DNA of 64,000 nucleotides, taken from assembly GCF_018070325.1 (NCBI RefSeq), contig NZ_JAGPXY010000025.1:24923-88922 (forward strand). Reading direction: 5' to 3'. The position numbers were made by a program, and so were the translations under genes. The stretch is from Micromonospora sp. H61 (GTDB lineage Bacteria > Actinomycetota > Actinomycetes > Mycobacteriales > Micromonosporaceae). The notes beneath the pieces are model-generated. The model saw only the letters and a list, made by a program, of their open reading frames with translations. It searched no databases and was not told where the DNA came from. Below are positions 48,961 to 58,809 of this stretch, piece after piece. How positions within the stretch are numbered: the first letter of the stretch is position 1; every line of letters starts with the position of its first letter.

Positions 48961-49682
48961 CCGGCTTGGTGCCGCCCACGGATCTTGGAAGCAATCTGCC
49001 CCTGGAGGGGCCTGTTCTTTCCAAGATCCCGTCGGGGGTTGTCGTCCTGACCGATCGGCTGGCCGCTTCCCGGGGGCTTGAGCGGGTTATCGCGGGAGCC
49101 GTTGCCGGGGGAGTGCGCTGGGTGGTGCTGCGGGAGAAGGACCTGCCCCGCGCCGAACGCGCCGCCCTCGCCGCCGACCTGCGCGCGATCCTCGCCGACG
49201 TCGGCGGAACCCTCATCGTGGCCGGCCCCGACCCGCTCGGCGGCGACGCCGTGCACCTGCCCGCCGCCGGCCCGTACCCGCCACCGACCCACCCTATGGT
49301 CGGCCGCTCCTGCCACGACGCAACCGAGCTGAACCGCCTGACCACCGAGCACTACGCCACCATCTCCCCAATCTGGCCCACAAAGACAAAACCGGGCTAC
49401 GGCCCACCATTGGGTGTTGCGGGGTTGGGCAGCCTGGTCCGCGCCAGCCCGGTGCCCCTGCTCGCCCTCGGCGGAGTCGAGACACCAGAACAGGTAACCG
49501 CCTGCGTCAAGGCGGGAGCCGTCGGGGTAGCGGTGCTCGGCGCGATTATGCGGGCCACAAACCCGGCCGAGACAGCGACGAGTCTGACCAGCGCCTTCAA
49601 AAAGGCGGTCACCCCCAAGCTCTCAAAACCCGGCACGGGGTCACCCAGGTCCCCAACCGCAACCAAAGACGAGGGAAAATGA
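48957..49682 (+). CDS. Second ThiE/TenI-like thiamine-phosphate synthase paralog
   Basis: A 241-residue ThiE-superfamily barrel. It has the REK block (WVVLREKDLPR, residues 59-61), the VGRSCHD loop and ATISPIWPTKTKPGYGPPLG, but the NDR position reads AGP (residues 89-91), so the conserved Asn-Asp pair is missing. Codons 8-25 are formed by an imperfect 50-base palindrome, so the true catalytic domain starts near residue 28 (VVVLTDRLAASRGLERVIAG). It could be a genuine ThiE, a TenI-like isomerase or a partner of the first ThiE. It overlaps thiG and thiD by four bases. Confidence 0.8.
   Translation: MTGLVPPTDLGSNLPLEGPVLSKIPSGVVVLTDRLAASRGLERVIAGAVAGGVRWVVLREKDLPRAERAALAADLRAILADVGGTLIVAGPDPLGGDAVHLPAAGPYPPPTHPMVGRSCHDATELNRLTTEHYATISPIWPTKTKPGYGPPLGVAGLGSLVRASPVPLLALGGVETPEQVTACVKAGAVGVAVLGAIMRATNPAETATSLTSAFKKAVTPKLSKPGTGSPRSPTATKDEGK
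48980..49029. repeat. Imperfect palindrome inside the second thiE reading frame
   Basis: Outer arms GGATCTTGGAA (48980-48990) and TTCCAAGATCC (49019-49029) enclose an inner hairpin GCCCCT/AGGGGC around 48998-49011. The element is in frame and translated as part of the protein N-terminus. It does not look like ThiE sequence. Probably a dispersed palindromic element that inserted in frame. Confidence 0.75.
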
Positions 49683-50464
49683 CCCCGCGAACACTGCTGA
49701 CCATCGCCGGCTCGGACTCCGGCGGCGGCGCAGGCATCCAGGCCGACCTCAAGGTCTTCGCCGCGCTGGGCGCGTACGGCACCAGCGTCCTCACGGCGGT
49801 CACCGCGCAGAACACCCGGGGTGTCGACGCGGTGCTGCCGCTGCCCCCGCGCACTGTCACCGAGCAGCTGGAAAGCGTGCTCACGGATTTCACAGTGTGC
49901 GCCGTGAAGACCGGGATGCTCGGCACCCCGGCGATCGCGGACGTGGTGGCCGAGGCCGCCCGGGACGGCCGGCTGCCTCAACTCGTCGTCGACCCGGTGC
50001 TCGTCGCCACGAGCGGTCACCGGCTCGGCGTGGTGGGTGCGGTGGAGCGGCTGCTGCCGTACGCCACTGTGGCGACCCCGAACTGCGCGGAGGCCGCGGC
50101 GATCACCGGACGCCCGGTGGACGACGTGGCCGCGATGGTCGTGGCCGCCGAGGCCCTGGTGGCCGGTGGCCCGGAGTTCGTGGTGGTCACGGGCGGTGAC
50201 CTGGACGGGGGCGAGGCGGTCGACGTGCTGCACGGCGGCGGAGTCACCACAGTGTTGCGCGCACCCCGGGTGACCACCCGGCACACCCACGGCACCGGGT
50301 GCTCGTTCTCGGCGGCGATCGCGGTGCGGCTCGGTATGGGTGACCCGGTGCCGGCCGCCGTGGGGGCCGCCAAGGAGTACGTGCTCCGTGCGCTGACCGG
50401 CGCGCGGGGCTGGGAGCTGGGCGCGGGACGTGGGCCGCTGAACCACTTCGGCTGGTCCGCTTGA
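49679..50464 (+). CDS. thiD: Hydroxymethylpyrimidine (phosphate) kinase ThiD
   Basis: Phosphorylates HMP and HMP-P to HMP-PP. The 261-residue ribokinase-fold protein starts MTPRTLLTIAGSDSGGGAGI, the diagnostic HMP-binding motif, and has VTAQNTRGVD, PNCAEAAAITGRPVDD and the anion-hole motif HTHGTGCSFSAAIA. The ATG overlaps the upstream stop. Confidence 0.95.
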   Translation: MTPRTLLTIAGSDSGGGAGIQADLKVFAALGAYGTSVLTAVTAQNTRGVDAVLPLPPRTVTEQLESVLTDFTVCAVKTGMLGTPAIADVVAEAARDGRLPQLVVDPVLVATSGHRLGVVGAVERLLPYATVATPNCAEAAAITGRPVDDVAAMVVAAEALVAGGPEFVVVTGGDLDGGEAVDVLHGGGVTTVLRAPRVTTRHTHGTGCSFSAAIAVRLGMGDPVPAAVGAAKEYVLRALTGARGWELGAGRGPLNHFGWSA

Positions 50465-50481
50465 TCACCAGGGAGGCTGTC

Positions 50482-52074
<1,593 letters not shown>

Positions 52075-52089
52075 CCCTTCCAGGCTGGG

Positions 52090-52121
52090 CCGTCCCGGCG
52101 TTGTGAGCGACGCCGGGACGG
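52090..52121. terminator. Terminator between thiC and the convergent membrane protein gene
   Basis: A perfect 12-bp stem (52090-52101 with 52110-52121) has an 8-base loop and starts 16 bases past the thiC stop. It probably serves both convergent genes. Confidence 0.7.
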
Positions 52122-52206
52122 TCCGCGTGGGCCGGTGCAGGGGGTGTCGACAAAGCGACCGGTCGGGTGTGTCGGTGCGCTGGGTGGTGGAGTCAGTCGC
52201 GGTGGG

Positions 52207-55200
52207 TCATTCGCGGTGGTGTCGACCGGTGGAGCGCAACGACCGGCGGCCGTTCTCCTGCTCGGGCTCGTTGTCCGACACCGGCTTGCTCAGACCGGCG
52301 ACCCAGTCGACGAATTCCTCGTCCTGGGACGCCAGCGGCTCGGCTTCGTCCGACGTCTTCGGGCTCTCCTCGTCGGCGTGGGACCGGTTGCGGCGGAACA
52401 GCCCCCCGAGCCGCCCTCGCCGGGAGGGCTGCTCTGCCACCTTCGGACCCGTCGGCGTTGCCGACGTGGTGTCGGTAGGCGTCAGATCGCCGGTACCGGC
52501 GGCGCTGTCGCTGGTGGCGGCGGCACCGGAGGGCGCGCCCACCGTGCCCGGGAACTCCGTCGGAGCCGGGTTTCCGACCGGAGTGGTCGTCTCGCCGGCT
52601 TCGGTCGGCCCTGTCCGTGCCGTCGAGCTGTCCTGCGATTCCGCCGACCCGCGGCGCCGCGAGGTGTCGAACGCGTTCCAGGTGCCGGCCCTGCTCAGAT
52701 CCGGTAATGGTGCCCGATGCCGGGACCTGGGCGTCGGCCCGGTCGGCGCGTCGGGCCTGCTCGACCCATCCGATGCCGTCGCCTCCGGCTCGGAGGCTTG
52801 CGGTGGCACCGTCCACGTCGAGGTGACCGGCCAGGCCGACGGTGCGGGCGTCCACCGGTCCGTGTCCGGGTCATTGGCGGCGGTTGCCCCGAACAACCCG
52901 GCGGCGGGAACGTCCTCGGCGGTGGGCCGCGCGCTGTCGGTGTCACGAGCCTCGGCTGTTGCGGAATCGCTGGTCGGGGAGGTCATGTCGGCCGGTGCTA
53001 CCTTGCTGCCCGTGTCGGCCCTCGGGGCGAGCGGGTTGGCTTCCGCGCCAACCTGGCCGGCCGCGGTGCTCGCCGCCGCCGCTGCTCGCGTCGCGCCGGT
53101 TGCGGTGGCCGGTGCTGGTGTCGTCCCGGCTCCGGCTCCGGTGGTCGGGGTCTGGGTGGCGACGGTTGACGTGGTGGGGGACTCCGGGCTGGCGGGCACC
53201 TGTGTCGCGCCGGTTTTGGCGGTCGTCGAGGCGGCCGGTGCTCGCTTCGAGCCGGTGGCGGGTGCTCGCTTCGCGCCGGTAGCGGTGGTCCGGGCTGCTG
53301 CCGTGCCAGAGGCAGCAGCCGAGGTGACCTCGGAGGTCGAACTTGACCGCTCACCCGGGCTTCCCCGGCTGGGTGCCGGAGCGTCGGTGGCCGCGTCGGA
53401 GGCGGTGCTGTCGGCGGAACTGCCCGGCCGGGTGCCCTTCGCGGCGCGGCCGGTGGTCGTCTCGCTGGTGGTTGCGTCGGTGGTAGTCCCGCGAGTGGTC
53501 GTCTCGCTGGTGGTTGCCGAACCGGCAGGGGACGTGTCGTCAGCCACGTCGGAGGCGGTGGCGTCCGGGTTGGCTTTCGACTTACGGCCGCGTCGCGGCT
53601 TGATCGTCAGCGGCGCCTCGGGCGTGCCGTGGTCGGCCGTACCAGCGCTGCTCGCCTCCGTGCCGGTCGTGCCGGAACCGGGTGCGCCGGTGCCACTCGG
53701 GGTGGCGGCGGACTTGCGGGTGAGGCGCCCACCGGTCGGCCTGCCGCTGGTCGCCGCGCTGCCGCTCGTGTCCGTCGCGGTGCTGCCGCTCGTGTCCGTC
53801 GCGGTGCTGCCGCTCGTGTCCGTCGCGGTGCTGCCGCTCGTGTCCGTCGCGGTGCTGCCGCTCGTGTCCGTCGCGGTGCTGCCGGTCGGCTCGGCGACCG
53901 CGCGGCCGCCCGTCGGGGTCGCGGCGGCGGCGCGTCCGGCCGTGGTGCCGGCCGTTGTGCCGGTCGCGGTGACACCGGTGTCGATGCTGACCTCGGTGAC
54001 GTCGGAGGGCTCGGGAGTGTCCAGGACCTCATCCTGGCGCGGGGGCGTCTGCCCTGCGGCGGTGAACTCACCGGTCGGCGCGGTCAGCCAGGCGGCGGGC
54101 TGAGTGGGAGCGGCGGGAGTCGGTGCGGCAGGAGTCGCAGTGGCGGGGCCCGGGCCGTGCTGTCCGCTCGCGGTGGTCTCCGGCCAGTCCCAGTGGGCCG
54201 GGACGGTGCGTACGGCATCGGGGTCGCCCGTCGCCCCCGGACCCGCAACGACGCCGGCGGGCTTCGTGCTGGTGGCCAGCTCGGCGTTTGTCGTCTCCGT
54301 GTCGGTGCGCTCGGCGCTGTCCCGGTCGTTCGCCGCGCTGTCCCGGTCGTTCGCCGCGCCGGGCAGTGCCGGGCCGGCGGGCAGCGGGCGCAGGATGGCG
54401 GTGGGCTCGATCGCCTGCGGATCGGCGGTACGAGTGCCCGTCGGCCAGCGCAGCAGCGCGGCGGCGGCCGCGCCGAGCGCTCCGGCGAGGATCGCGATCA
54501 ACGAGCCGTAGTAGGGGGCGGTCTGGTAGCGGTCCACCGCGTCACCCGGACCGGCGGTCAGGTAGGCGAACGCCACCAGCACCGGACCGGCCAGCCCGGT
54601 GGCCCCGCTGACCAGTGGAGCCTGGCCCCGCCAGCGAGCCAGCCCGGCGGTCGCCGCGCCGGCCAGCAGCGCCACGATGGGCAGCAGGAGCAGCGCCAGC
54701 CGTTGTGCGGCGGCGTCGTCGAGCCAGCTCGGCTCCAGTACGCCGAGCCGGACGGTCGGCAGTGGGCCGGCCGTGCCGAGCGACGGCAGGACGGAGATCA
54801 GCGCCAGCAGCCAGACCACGCCGGCCACGGCCGCCATGTTCCATCCCAGCTCGGGCCGGAACAGGACGGCGATCGCCGCGCCCGCCCCGATCACCGCACC
54901 GACCATGGCGCAGATGCCCACCGCCCAGACCGGGTCAACGGAGATCAGCTCCGCGGCGCGGGCGGGCTGCATGCAGAGCGGGGCGATGACTGTGGCGCCG
55001 AGCGCTGCCGCGCCGCCGACGGCCAACTGCCGGCCGGTGCCGGCCGCCGGGGCGTCGCGGCGAGCGAGGCGTCCGGTCAGGACGGCGCCGGCGACGGCTG
55101 CGTTCGCGGCGAACCAGCCCACCCAGACGAGCTGGGCCGGCCACTGGTTGACTGTCGTACCGGTGAATGCGCCGGTCAGGCGGACGATGCCGAAACCGTA

Positions 55201-55284
55201 CGCGACGCCGAGCTGGCCGGCTCCGGCCAGCACGCTCACCCCGAGCGCCGTGAGCAGCAGTCTGCCCCAGGTCCGAAAGGCCAT
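52207..55284 (-). CDS. Large membrane protein with repetitive Ser/Thr/Ala-rich tail
   Basis: The ATG at 55284 (MAFRTWGRLLLTALGVSVLA) gives 1,025 residues. A TAACGT hexamer just upstream on this strand suggests a leaderless transcript. The first about 310 residues carry some eight or nine hydrophobic helices (for example VWAVGICAMVGAVIGAGAAI and VAGVVWLLALISVLPSLG). The other about 700 residues are low-complexity Ala, Thr, Ser, Pro and Gly with five exact TATDTSGS-type octapeptides and no hydrophobic stretch. The last 80 residues are charged (RRGRLGGLFRRNRSHADEES). I do not recognise the family; the tail is probably disordered. Confidence 0.75.
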   Translation of the reverse strand: MAFRTWGRLLLTALGVSVLAGAGQLGVAYGFGIVRLTGAFTGTTVNQWPAQLVWVGWFAANAAVAGAVLTGRLARRDAPAAGTGRQLAVGGAAALGATVIAPLCMQPARAAELISVDPVWAVGICAMVGAVIGAGAAIAVLFRPELGWNMAAVAGVVWLLALISVLPSLGTAGPLPTVRLGVLEPSWLDDAAAQRLALLLLPIVALLAGAATAGLARWRGQAPLVSGATGLAGPVLVAFAYLTAGPGDAVDRYQTAPYYGSLIAILAGALGAAAAALLRWPTGTRTADPQAIEPTAILRPLPAGPALPGAANDRDSAANDRDSAERTDTETTNAELATSTKPAGVVAGPGATGDPDAVRTVPAHWDWPETTASGQHGPGPATATPAAPTPAAPTQPAAWLTAPTGEFTAAGQTPPRQDEVLDTPEPSDVTEVSIDTGVTATGTTAGTTAGRAAAATPTGGRAVAEPTGSTATDTSGSTATDTSGSTATDTSGSTATDTSGSTATDTSGSAATSGRPTGGRLTRKSAATPSGTGAPGSGTTGTEASSAGTADHGTPEAPLTIKPRRGRKSKANPDATASDVADDTSPAGSATTSETTTRGTTTDATTSETTTGRAAKGTRPGSSADSTASDAATDAPAPSRGSPGERSSSTSEVTSAAASGTAAARTTATGAKRAPATGSKRAPAASTTAKTGATQVPASPESPTTSTVATQTPTTGAGAGTTPAPATATGATRAAAAASTAAGQVGAEANPLAPRADTGSKVAPADMTSPTSDSATAEARDTDSARPTAEDVPAAGLFGATAANDPDTDRWTPAPSAWPVTSTWTVPPQASEPEATASDGSSRPDAPTGPTPRSRHRAPLPDLSRAGTWNAFDTSRRRGSAESQDSSTARTGPTEAGETTTPVGNPAPTEFPGTVGAPSGAAATSDSAAGTGDLTPTDTTSATPTGPKVAEQPSRRGRLGGLFRRNRSHADEESPKTSDEAEPLASQDEEFVDWVAGLSKPVSDNEPEQENGRRSLRSTGRHHRE
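53758..53877 (-). repeat. Five identical 24-base coding repeats
   Basis: Units start at 53758, 53782, 53806, 53830 and 53854 and encode an octapeptide of the TATDTSGS type on the minus strand. Near-perfect DNA identity indicates recent slippage or unequal exchange, so copy number is likely to vary between strains. A 21-base unit near 54310-54357 in the same gene is doubled as well. Confidence 0.92.
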
Positions 55285-55360
55285 GTCCGGCACGTTACGC
55301 ACCTGGTACACCCGATCGCCACCGGCGCGCCGCGAGGCACGCCGGTGGCCATCGGCGGGT

Positions 55361-55669
55361 CTACTTGAGTTCGACCAGCCGTGCGAGGTAAGTCGTATCC
55401 CCGACATTGGTCAGCATGTGCACCGCGCCCGGGTCCCGGTAGACGACCCCGCCGGTGGGCTCGTCGGCGTCGATCCGGGTGCCGTCGATGGTCTGTACGA
55501 CGTTCTTGGCGCCCTCGATCGCCACCACCAGGTAGGGGTGGTCGTGCCGGTGCAGCGGTTGCCGCTCGCCCGGCTCGAGGCGGATGTGCCAGACCCGGAC
55601 CCGGTCGTTCTCGTACACGATCTCCTGACCCACCGGTCCGAGTTCGGTTCCGTCGATCACGTCGGTCAT
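55361..55669 (-). CDS. Cupin-domain protein
   Basis: A 102-residue small beta-barrel. The cupin metal motif is visible as PLHRHDHPYLVVAIEG (about residues 38-53) with three His, and the second motif as DPGAVHMLTNVGDTTYLARL. It probably binds a metal and a small molecule. Its start overlaps the end of the LLM oxidoreductase gene by four bases, so the two are likely to work together. Confidence 0.88.
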   Translation of the reverse strand: MTDVIDGTELGPVGQEIVYENDRVRVWHIRLEPGERQPLHRHDHPYLVVAIEGAKNVVQTIDGTRIDADEPTGGVVYRDPGAVHMLTNVGDTTYLARLVELK

Positions 55670-56616
55670 CGTGCTCCGTCCAGTTGGGGCAGCACCTCGG
55701 CGGCGATCAGCTCGAGGTGGTCGAGATCATCGAAGTCGATCAGGCGCAGGTGGACCCGGGTGGTGCCGATCGCGGCGAACTCGCCGAGTCGCTGCGCGAG
55801 CTGCGCGGGGGAGCCGACCACCGGGTCCTCCGGTGGCAGCGCGCTCTTCTCGTGCAGGGGCGCGGCCCGACGCTGGGCCTCCGCGTCGGTCCGGCCGATG
55901 GCGACGACGATCCCGGCGGACAGCACCAACGGGGCGCGCCCGGACTCCGTCCGTCCGGTGCGCTCACACGTCTCGCGCACTCGGTCGTACGCCTCTGCGG
56001 TGGCGGCCACGGACTTGAACGGCATGTTGAACTCGTCGGCGTACCGGGCGGCCAGTTCGGGTGTGCGCTTGGGGCCACGCCCGCCCACGATGATCGGCGG
56101 GCCGGGCACCTGCACCGGCTTGGGCAGGGCGGGAGCGTCCACCAGCCGGTAGTGGTCGCCGGTGAAGCTGTACGTCTCGCCGGGCGGGGTTGCCCACAAC
56201 CCGGTGATCACCTCGAGCTGCTCGGCCAGCCGGTCGAAGCGCTCGCCGACCGCCGGGAACGGGATTCCGTACGAGGTGTGCTCACGCTCGTACCAGCCGG
56301 CGCCGATGCCGAGGTCGACCCGGCCACCGCTCATCTGGTCGACCTGCGCGACCATCACCGCGAGAGGGCCGGGCAGGCGGAACGTGGCCGACGTCACCAG
56401 GGTGCCGAGTCGAATCCGCTCGGTTTCCCGGGCCAGCGCGGCGAGGGTCAGCCAGGCGTCCGTGGGGCCGGGCAGGCCCGGGTCGGCGCCCATCGACTGG
56501 TAGTGGTCGGCGCGGAGAAAGCCCTCGTAGCCGCAGGCCTCGACCAGCCGCGCGAACCGGAGCTGGGTGTCGTAGCTGGCACCACGGTTCGGCTCGGTGA
56601 AGACCGACACCCGCAT
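55666..56616 (-). CDS. LLM-class flavin (F420)-dependent oxidoreductase
   Basis: A 316-residue luciferase-like TIM barrel. It starts MRVSVFTEPNRGASYDTQLR and shows GTLVTSATFRLPGPLAVMVA, the VDLGIGAGWYEREHTSYGIP active-site block typical of F420-dependent members and GGRGPKRTPELAARYADEFN. F420 rather than FMN use is inferred from the subfamily look and from the actinobacterial setting. It sits two bases from the importer ATPase gene on the same strand and is coupled to the cupin gene. Confidence 0.88.
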   Translation of the reverse strand: MRVSVFTEPNRGASYDTQLRFARLVEACGYEGFLRADHYQSMGADPGLPGPTDAWLTLAALARETERIRLGTLVTSATFRLPGPLAVMVAQVDQMSGGRVDLGIGAGWYEREHTSYGIPFPAVGERFDRLAEQLEVITGLWATPPGETYSFTGDHYRLVDAPALPKPVQVPGPPIIVGGRGPKRTPELAARYADEFNMPFKSVAATAEAYDRVRETCERTGRTESGRAPLVLSAGIVVAIGRTDAEAQRRAAPLHEKSALPPEDPVVGSPAQLAQRLGEFAAIGTTRVHLRLIDFDDLDHLELIAAEVLPQLDGAR

Positions 56617-56618
56617 GG

Positions 56619-57404
56619 TCAGTGTCCTTCCGCGCCGGCGGTGGCCGGCTGTTCGCGTTCCATCAGCAGTTCGTGCAGGTCGGCGCTGACCTGGGCGACG
56701 TCGGCCAGGTGGGCGTTGCGGCCCAGGGTGCGGGGCCGGGGGATGGTCACGTCGACGACCTTGCGGATCCGGCCGGGGCGGGGGCTCAGCACGACCACCC
56801 GGTCGGCGAGCAGCACCGCCTCGTCGATCGAGTGGGTGACGAAGACGATGGTCGGCTTGTTCTCCATGTGCACCCGCTGGAGTTCGCCGGAGAGTTCCTC
56901 GCGGGTGAGCGCGTCCAGCGCGGAGAACGGCTCGTCCATCAGCATCACCCGGGGCTCACCGATCAACGACCGGCACAGCGACACCCGCTGCTGCATGCCG
57001 CCGGAGAGTTCGTGCGGCAACCGCTTCTCGAAGCCGGCCAACCCGGCCACGTCGAGCAGTTGCCGGGCCCGCTCCCGGTGCTTGGCGCGGTTCCAGCCGA
57101 AGATCTCCACGGGCAGCAGGACGTTGTCCAGCACGGTGCGCCAGGGCAGCAGCGCCGGCTTCTGGAACAGCATGGCGATGTCCTGGCGGGGGCGGGCGAT
57201 CGGCGTACCGGCGACGGTGATCTCACCGGCACTCAGCGGGAGCAGCCCGGCGATGAGCCGCAGCAGTGTGGACTTGCCGCAGCCGGAGCGGCCGAGCACG
57301 GCGACGAACTCGCCCTCGGCGACGTCGAGGTTGATGCCGCGCAGCGCCTCCACCCGGCCGGACCGGCCCTCGAAGGTACGGGACACCCCGGACAGTCGGA
57401 TCAT
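56619..57404 (-). CDS. ABC importer ATP-binding protein, NitT/TauT type
   Basis: Energises an importer of the nitrate/taurine/thiamin-precursor class. The ATG at 57404 gives 261 residues (MIRLSGVSRTFEGRSGRVEA). It shows Walker A GRSGCGKST, the Q-loop LFQKPALLPWRTV, signature LSGGMQQRV, Walker B VMLMDEPFSALD and the H-loop FVTHSIDEA. The frame is open further upstream but without similarity. Its binding protein and permease genes are divergent, starting 270 bases away. Downstream on the same strand are the LLM oxidoreductase and cupin genes. Confidence 0.93.
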   Translation of the reverse strand: MIRLSGVSRTFEGRSGRVEALRGINLDVAEGEFVAVLGRSGCGKSTLLRLIAGLLPLSAGEITVAGTPIARPRQDIAMLFQKPALLPWRTVLDNVLLPVEIFGWNRAKHRERARQLLDVAGLAGFEKRLPHELSGGMQQRVSLCRSLIGEPRVMLMDEPFSALDALTREELSGELQRVHMENKPTIVFVTHSIDEAVLLADRVVVLSPRPGRIRKVVDVTIPRPRTLGRNAHLADVAQVSADLHELLMEREQPATAGAEGH

Positions 57405-57674
57405 CTCCGGCGTACCTCCGCTGAGTGGACGGTCAGGAATCCGACAAAGGCTAACTGCTCCGTTGAGGTATGACACCGGCTGGGGTGGTCGTCAGGTTGT
57501 ATCCGTTCCGCAACCCGATACGCCTGGCGTCGCAACTGTGGGTTTCTCGTACGCTGTGCCCGCGAAGAGTCCCCCCACGACGGCGGCGCCCGGCTTCCAC
57601 CCCTCCCGCCGGCCCGTCGCGACAACCCCCTCCGGTGGCCTGCCGGCCCCGGTCGGAAAGGACATGGTGCACTG
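57405..57674. promoter_or_regulatory. Divergent promoter region of the NMT1-type importer
   Basis: The 270-base interval must hold the promoters for both directions. A TACGCT hexamer at 57550-57555 is a possible plus-strand -10, with no good -35. I looked for a TPP riboswitch (CTGAGA and CCTGATC cores) and saw none. Confidence 0.4.
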
Positions 57675-58706
57675 ATGAGAAGGCTGACCCGTACGGTCGC
57701 TACGGCCGCGCTGGCCACCGCCCTCGCCCTTGTCTCCGCCTGCAGCAGCGGGTCGGATTCGGCCGACGATGCCAAGGGCGGCGACGGCAAGACGCTGGAG
57801 AAGGTGACCTACCTCACCTCGTTCGGTAACTTCGGCCGTGACTCCTACGCCTGGGTGGCGAAGGACAAGGGCTTCTTCAAGGAAGCCGGCTTCGACGTCG
57901 AGATCAAGGCTGGCCAGGGCACCGGTGGCGTGATCCAGACCGTCGTCGGCGGCCAGGCCGACTTCGGCCCGATCGACCTCACCGGCGGTCTGCTCCAGCT
58001 CGGCAACGGCCAGGCGAAGGACTTCACCGCGGTGGCCGCGATCCAGCAGCGCACCATGGCGGGCATCGCCACCGTCGAGGGCAAGAACATCAGCTCGCCG
58101 AAGGACCTGGAGGGCAAGAAGCTCGCCGACACCCCCGGGTCCGTGGTCCGCAACCTCTTCCCGACGTACGCCCGGCTCGCCGGGGTGGACGCGACCAAGG
58201 TGACCTGGGTCAACGGTGAGGCGCAGAACCTGATCGGCACGCTGGCCTCCGGCTCGGTGGACGGCATCGGTCAGTTCGTCGTCGGTCAGCCGACCATCGA
58301 GGCGGTGGCCAAGAAGAAGGCCGTCATGCTGCCGTACAGCAACGTGATGCAGGACCTCTACGGCAACGTGCTGATCACTTCCTCGAAGATCGCCAAGGAG
58401 AAGCCCGAGATGGTGAAGAAGTTCACCGCGGCGCTGCTCAAGGGCCTGGAGTACAGCCTGGCGAACTCCAAGGAGGCCGCCGACATCCTGAAGAAGAACG
58501 TCGACGCCACCAACCCGGTCTCGGCCGCCGCGGAGCTGGAGCTGATGGCCGCGTACGTCCGTTCCGGCAACACCGGCACCGCGATCGGCACCCTGGACAG
58601 CGGTCGGGTCGCCAAGAGCATCGCCATCCTGCAGGGCGCCGGCGCGCTGAAGCAGAACATCACCCCCGAGCAGATCATCGACTTCAGCCTCGCGCCGAAG
58701 GCCTGA
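57675..58706 (+). CDS. NMT1/THI5-like ABC substrate-binding lipoprotein
   Basis: The 343-residue product has a lipoprotein signal (VATAALATALALVSACSSGS, lipidated Cys at about residue 23). The mature part shows YLTSFGNFGRDSYAWVAKDK, GFFKEAGFDVEI and GQADFGPIDLTGGLLQLGNG, typical of NMT1/THI5-like binding proteins for HMP-type pyrimidines, sulfonates or nitrate. The substrate is unknown; the thi operon 6 kb away makes a thiamin precursor plausible but does not prove it. The GAAAGGACATGG before the ATG provides a binding site at slightly long spacing. The permease follows after 103 bases. Confidence 0.92.
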   Translation: MRRLTRTVATAALATALALVSACSSGSDSADDAKGGDGKTLEKVTYLTSFGNFGRDSYAWVAKDKGFFKEAGFDVEIKAGQGTGGVIQTVVGGQADFGPIDLTGGLLQLGNGQAKDFTAVAAIQQRTMAGIATVEGKNISSPKDLEGKKLADTPGSVVRNLFPTYARLAGVDATKVTWVNGEAQNLIGTLASGSVDGIGQFVVGQPTIEAVAKKKAVMLPYSNVMQDLYGNVLITSSKIAKEKPEMVKKFTAALLKGLEYSLANSKEAADILKKNVDATNPVSAAAELELMAAYVRSGNTGTAIGTLDSGRVAKSIAILQGAGALKQNITPEQIIDFSLAPKA

Positions 58707-58809
58707 TCGTCCGGTCGTCAGCAGGGGGTACGTCCCGCCGATCCCGGTGGGACGTACCCCCGTCGCTCGTCGGCCCCCGGCGGGCCGTGGGATTTCGAGG
58801 AGGACAGAG

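Noticed and set aside
50461..50481. TTG start of thiC overlapping the thiD stop
   Set aside because: The ATG at 50482 has a good AGGGAGGC site at proper spacing; the TTG would only add seven residues without similarity.
53758..53877. Tandem 24-base repeats as a possible CRISPR array
   Set aside because: The units are directly adjacent without spacers and encode an in-frame octapeptide.
57405..57674. A second TPP riboswitch upstream of the NMT1-type importer
   Set aside because: Neither the CTGAGA nor the CCTGATC core is present on either strand.
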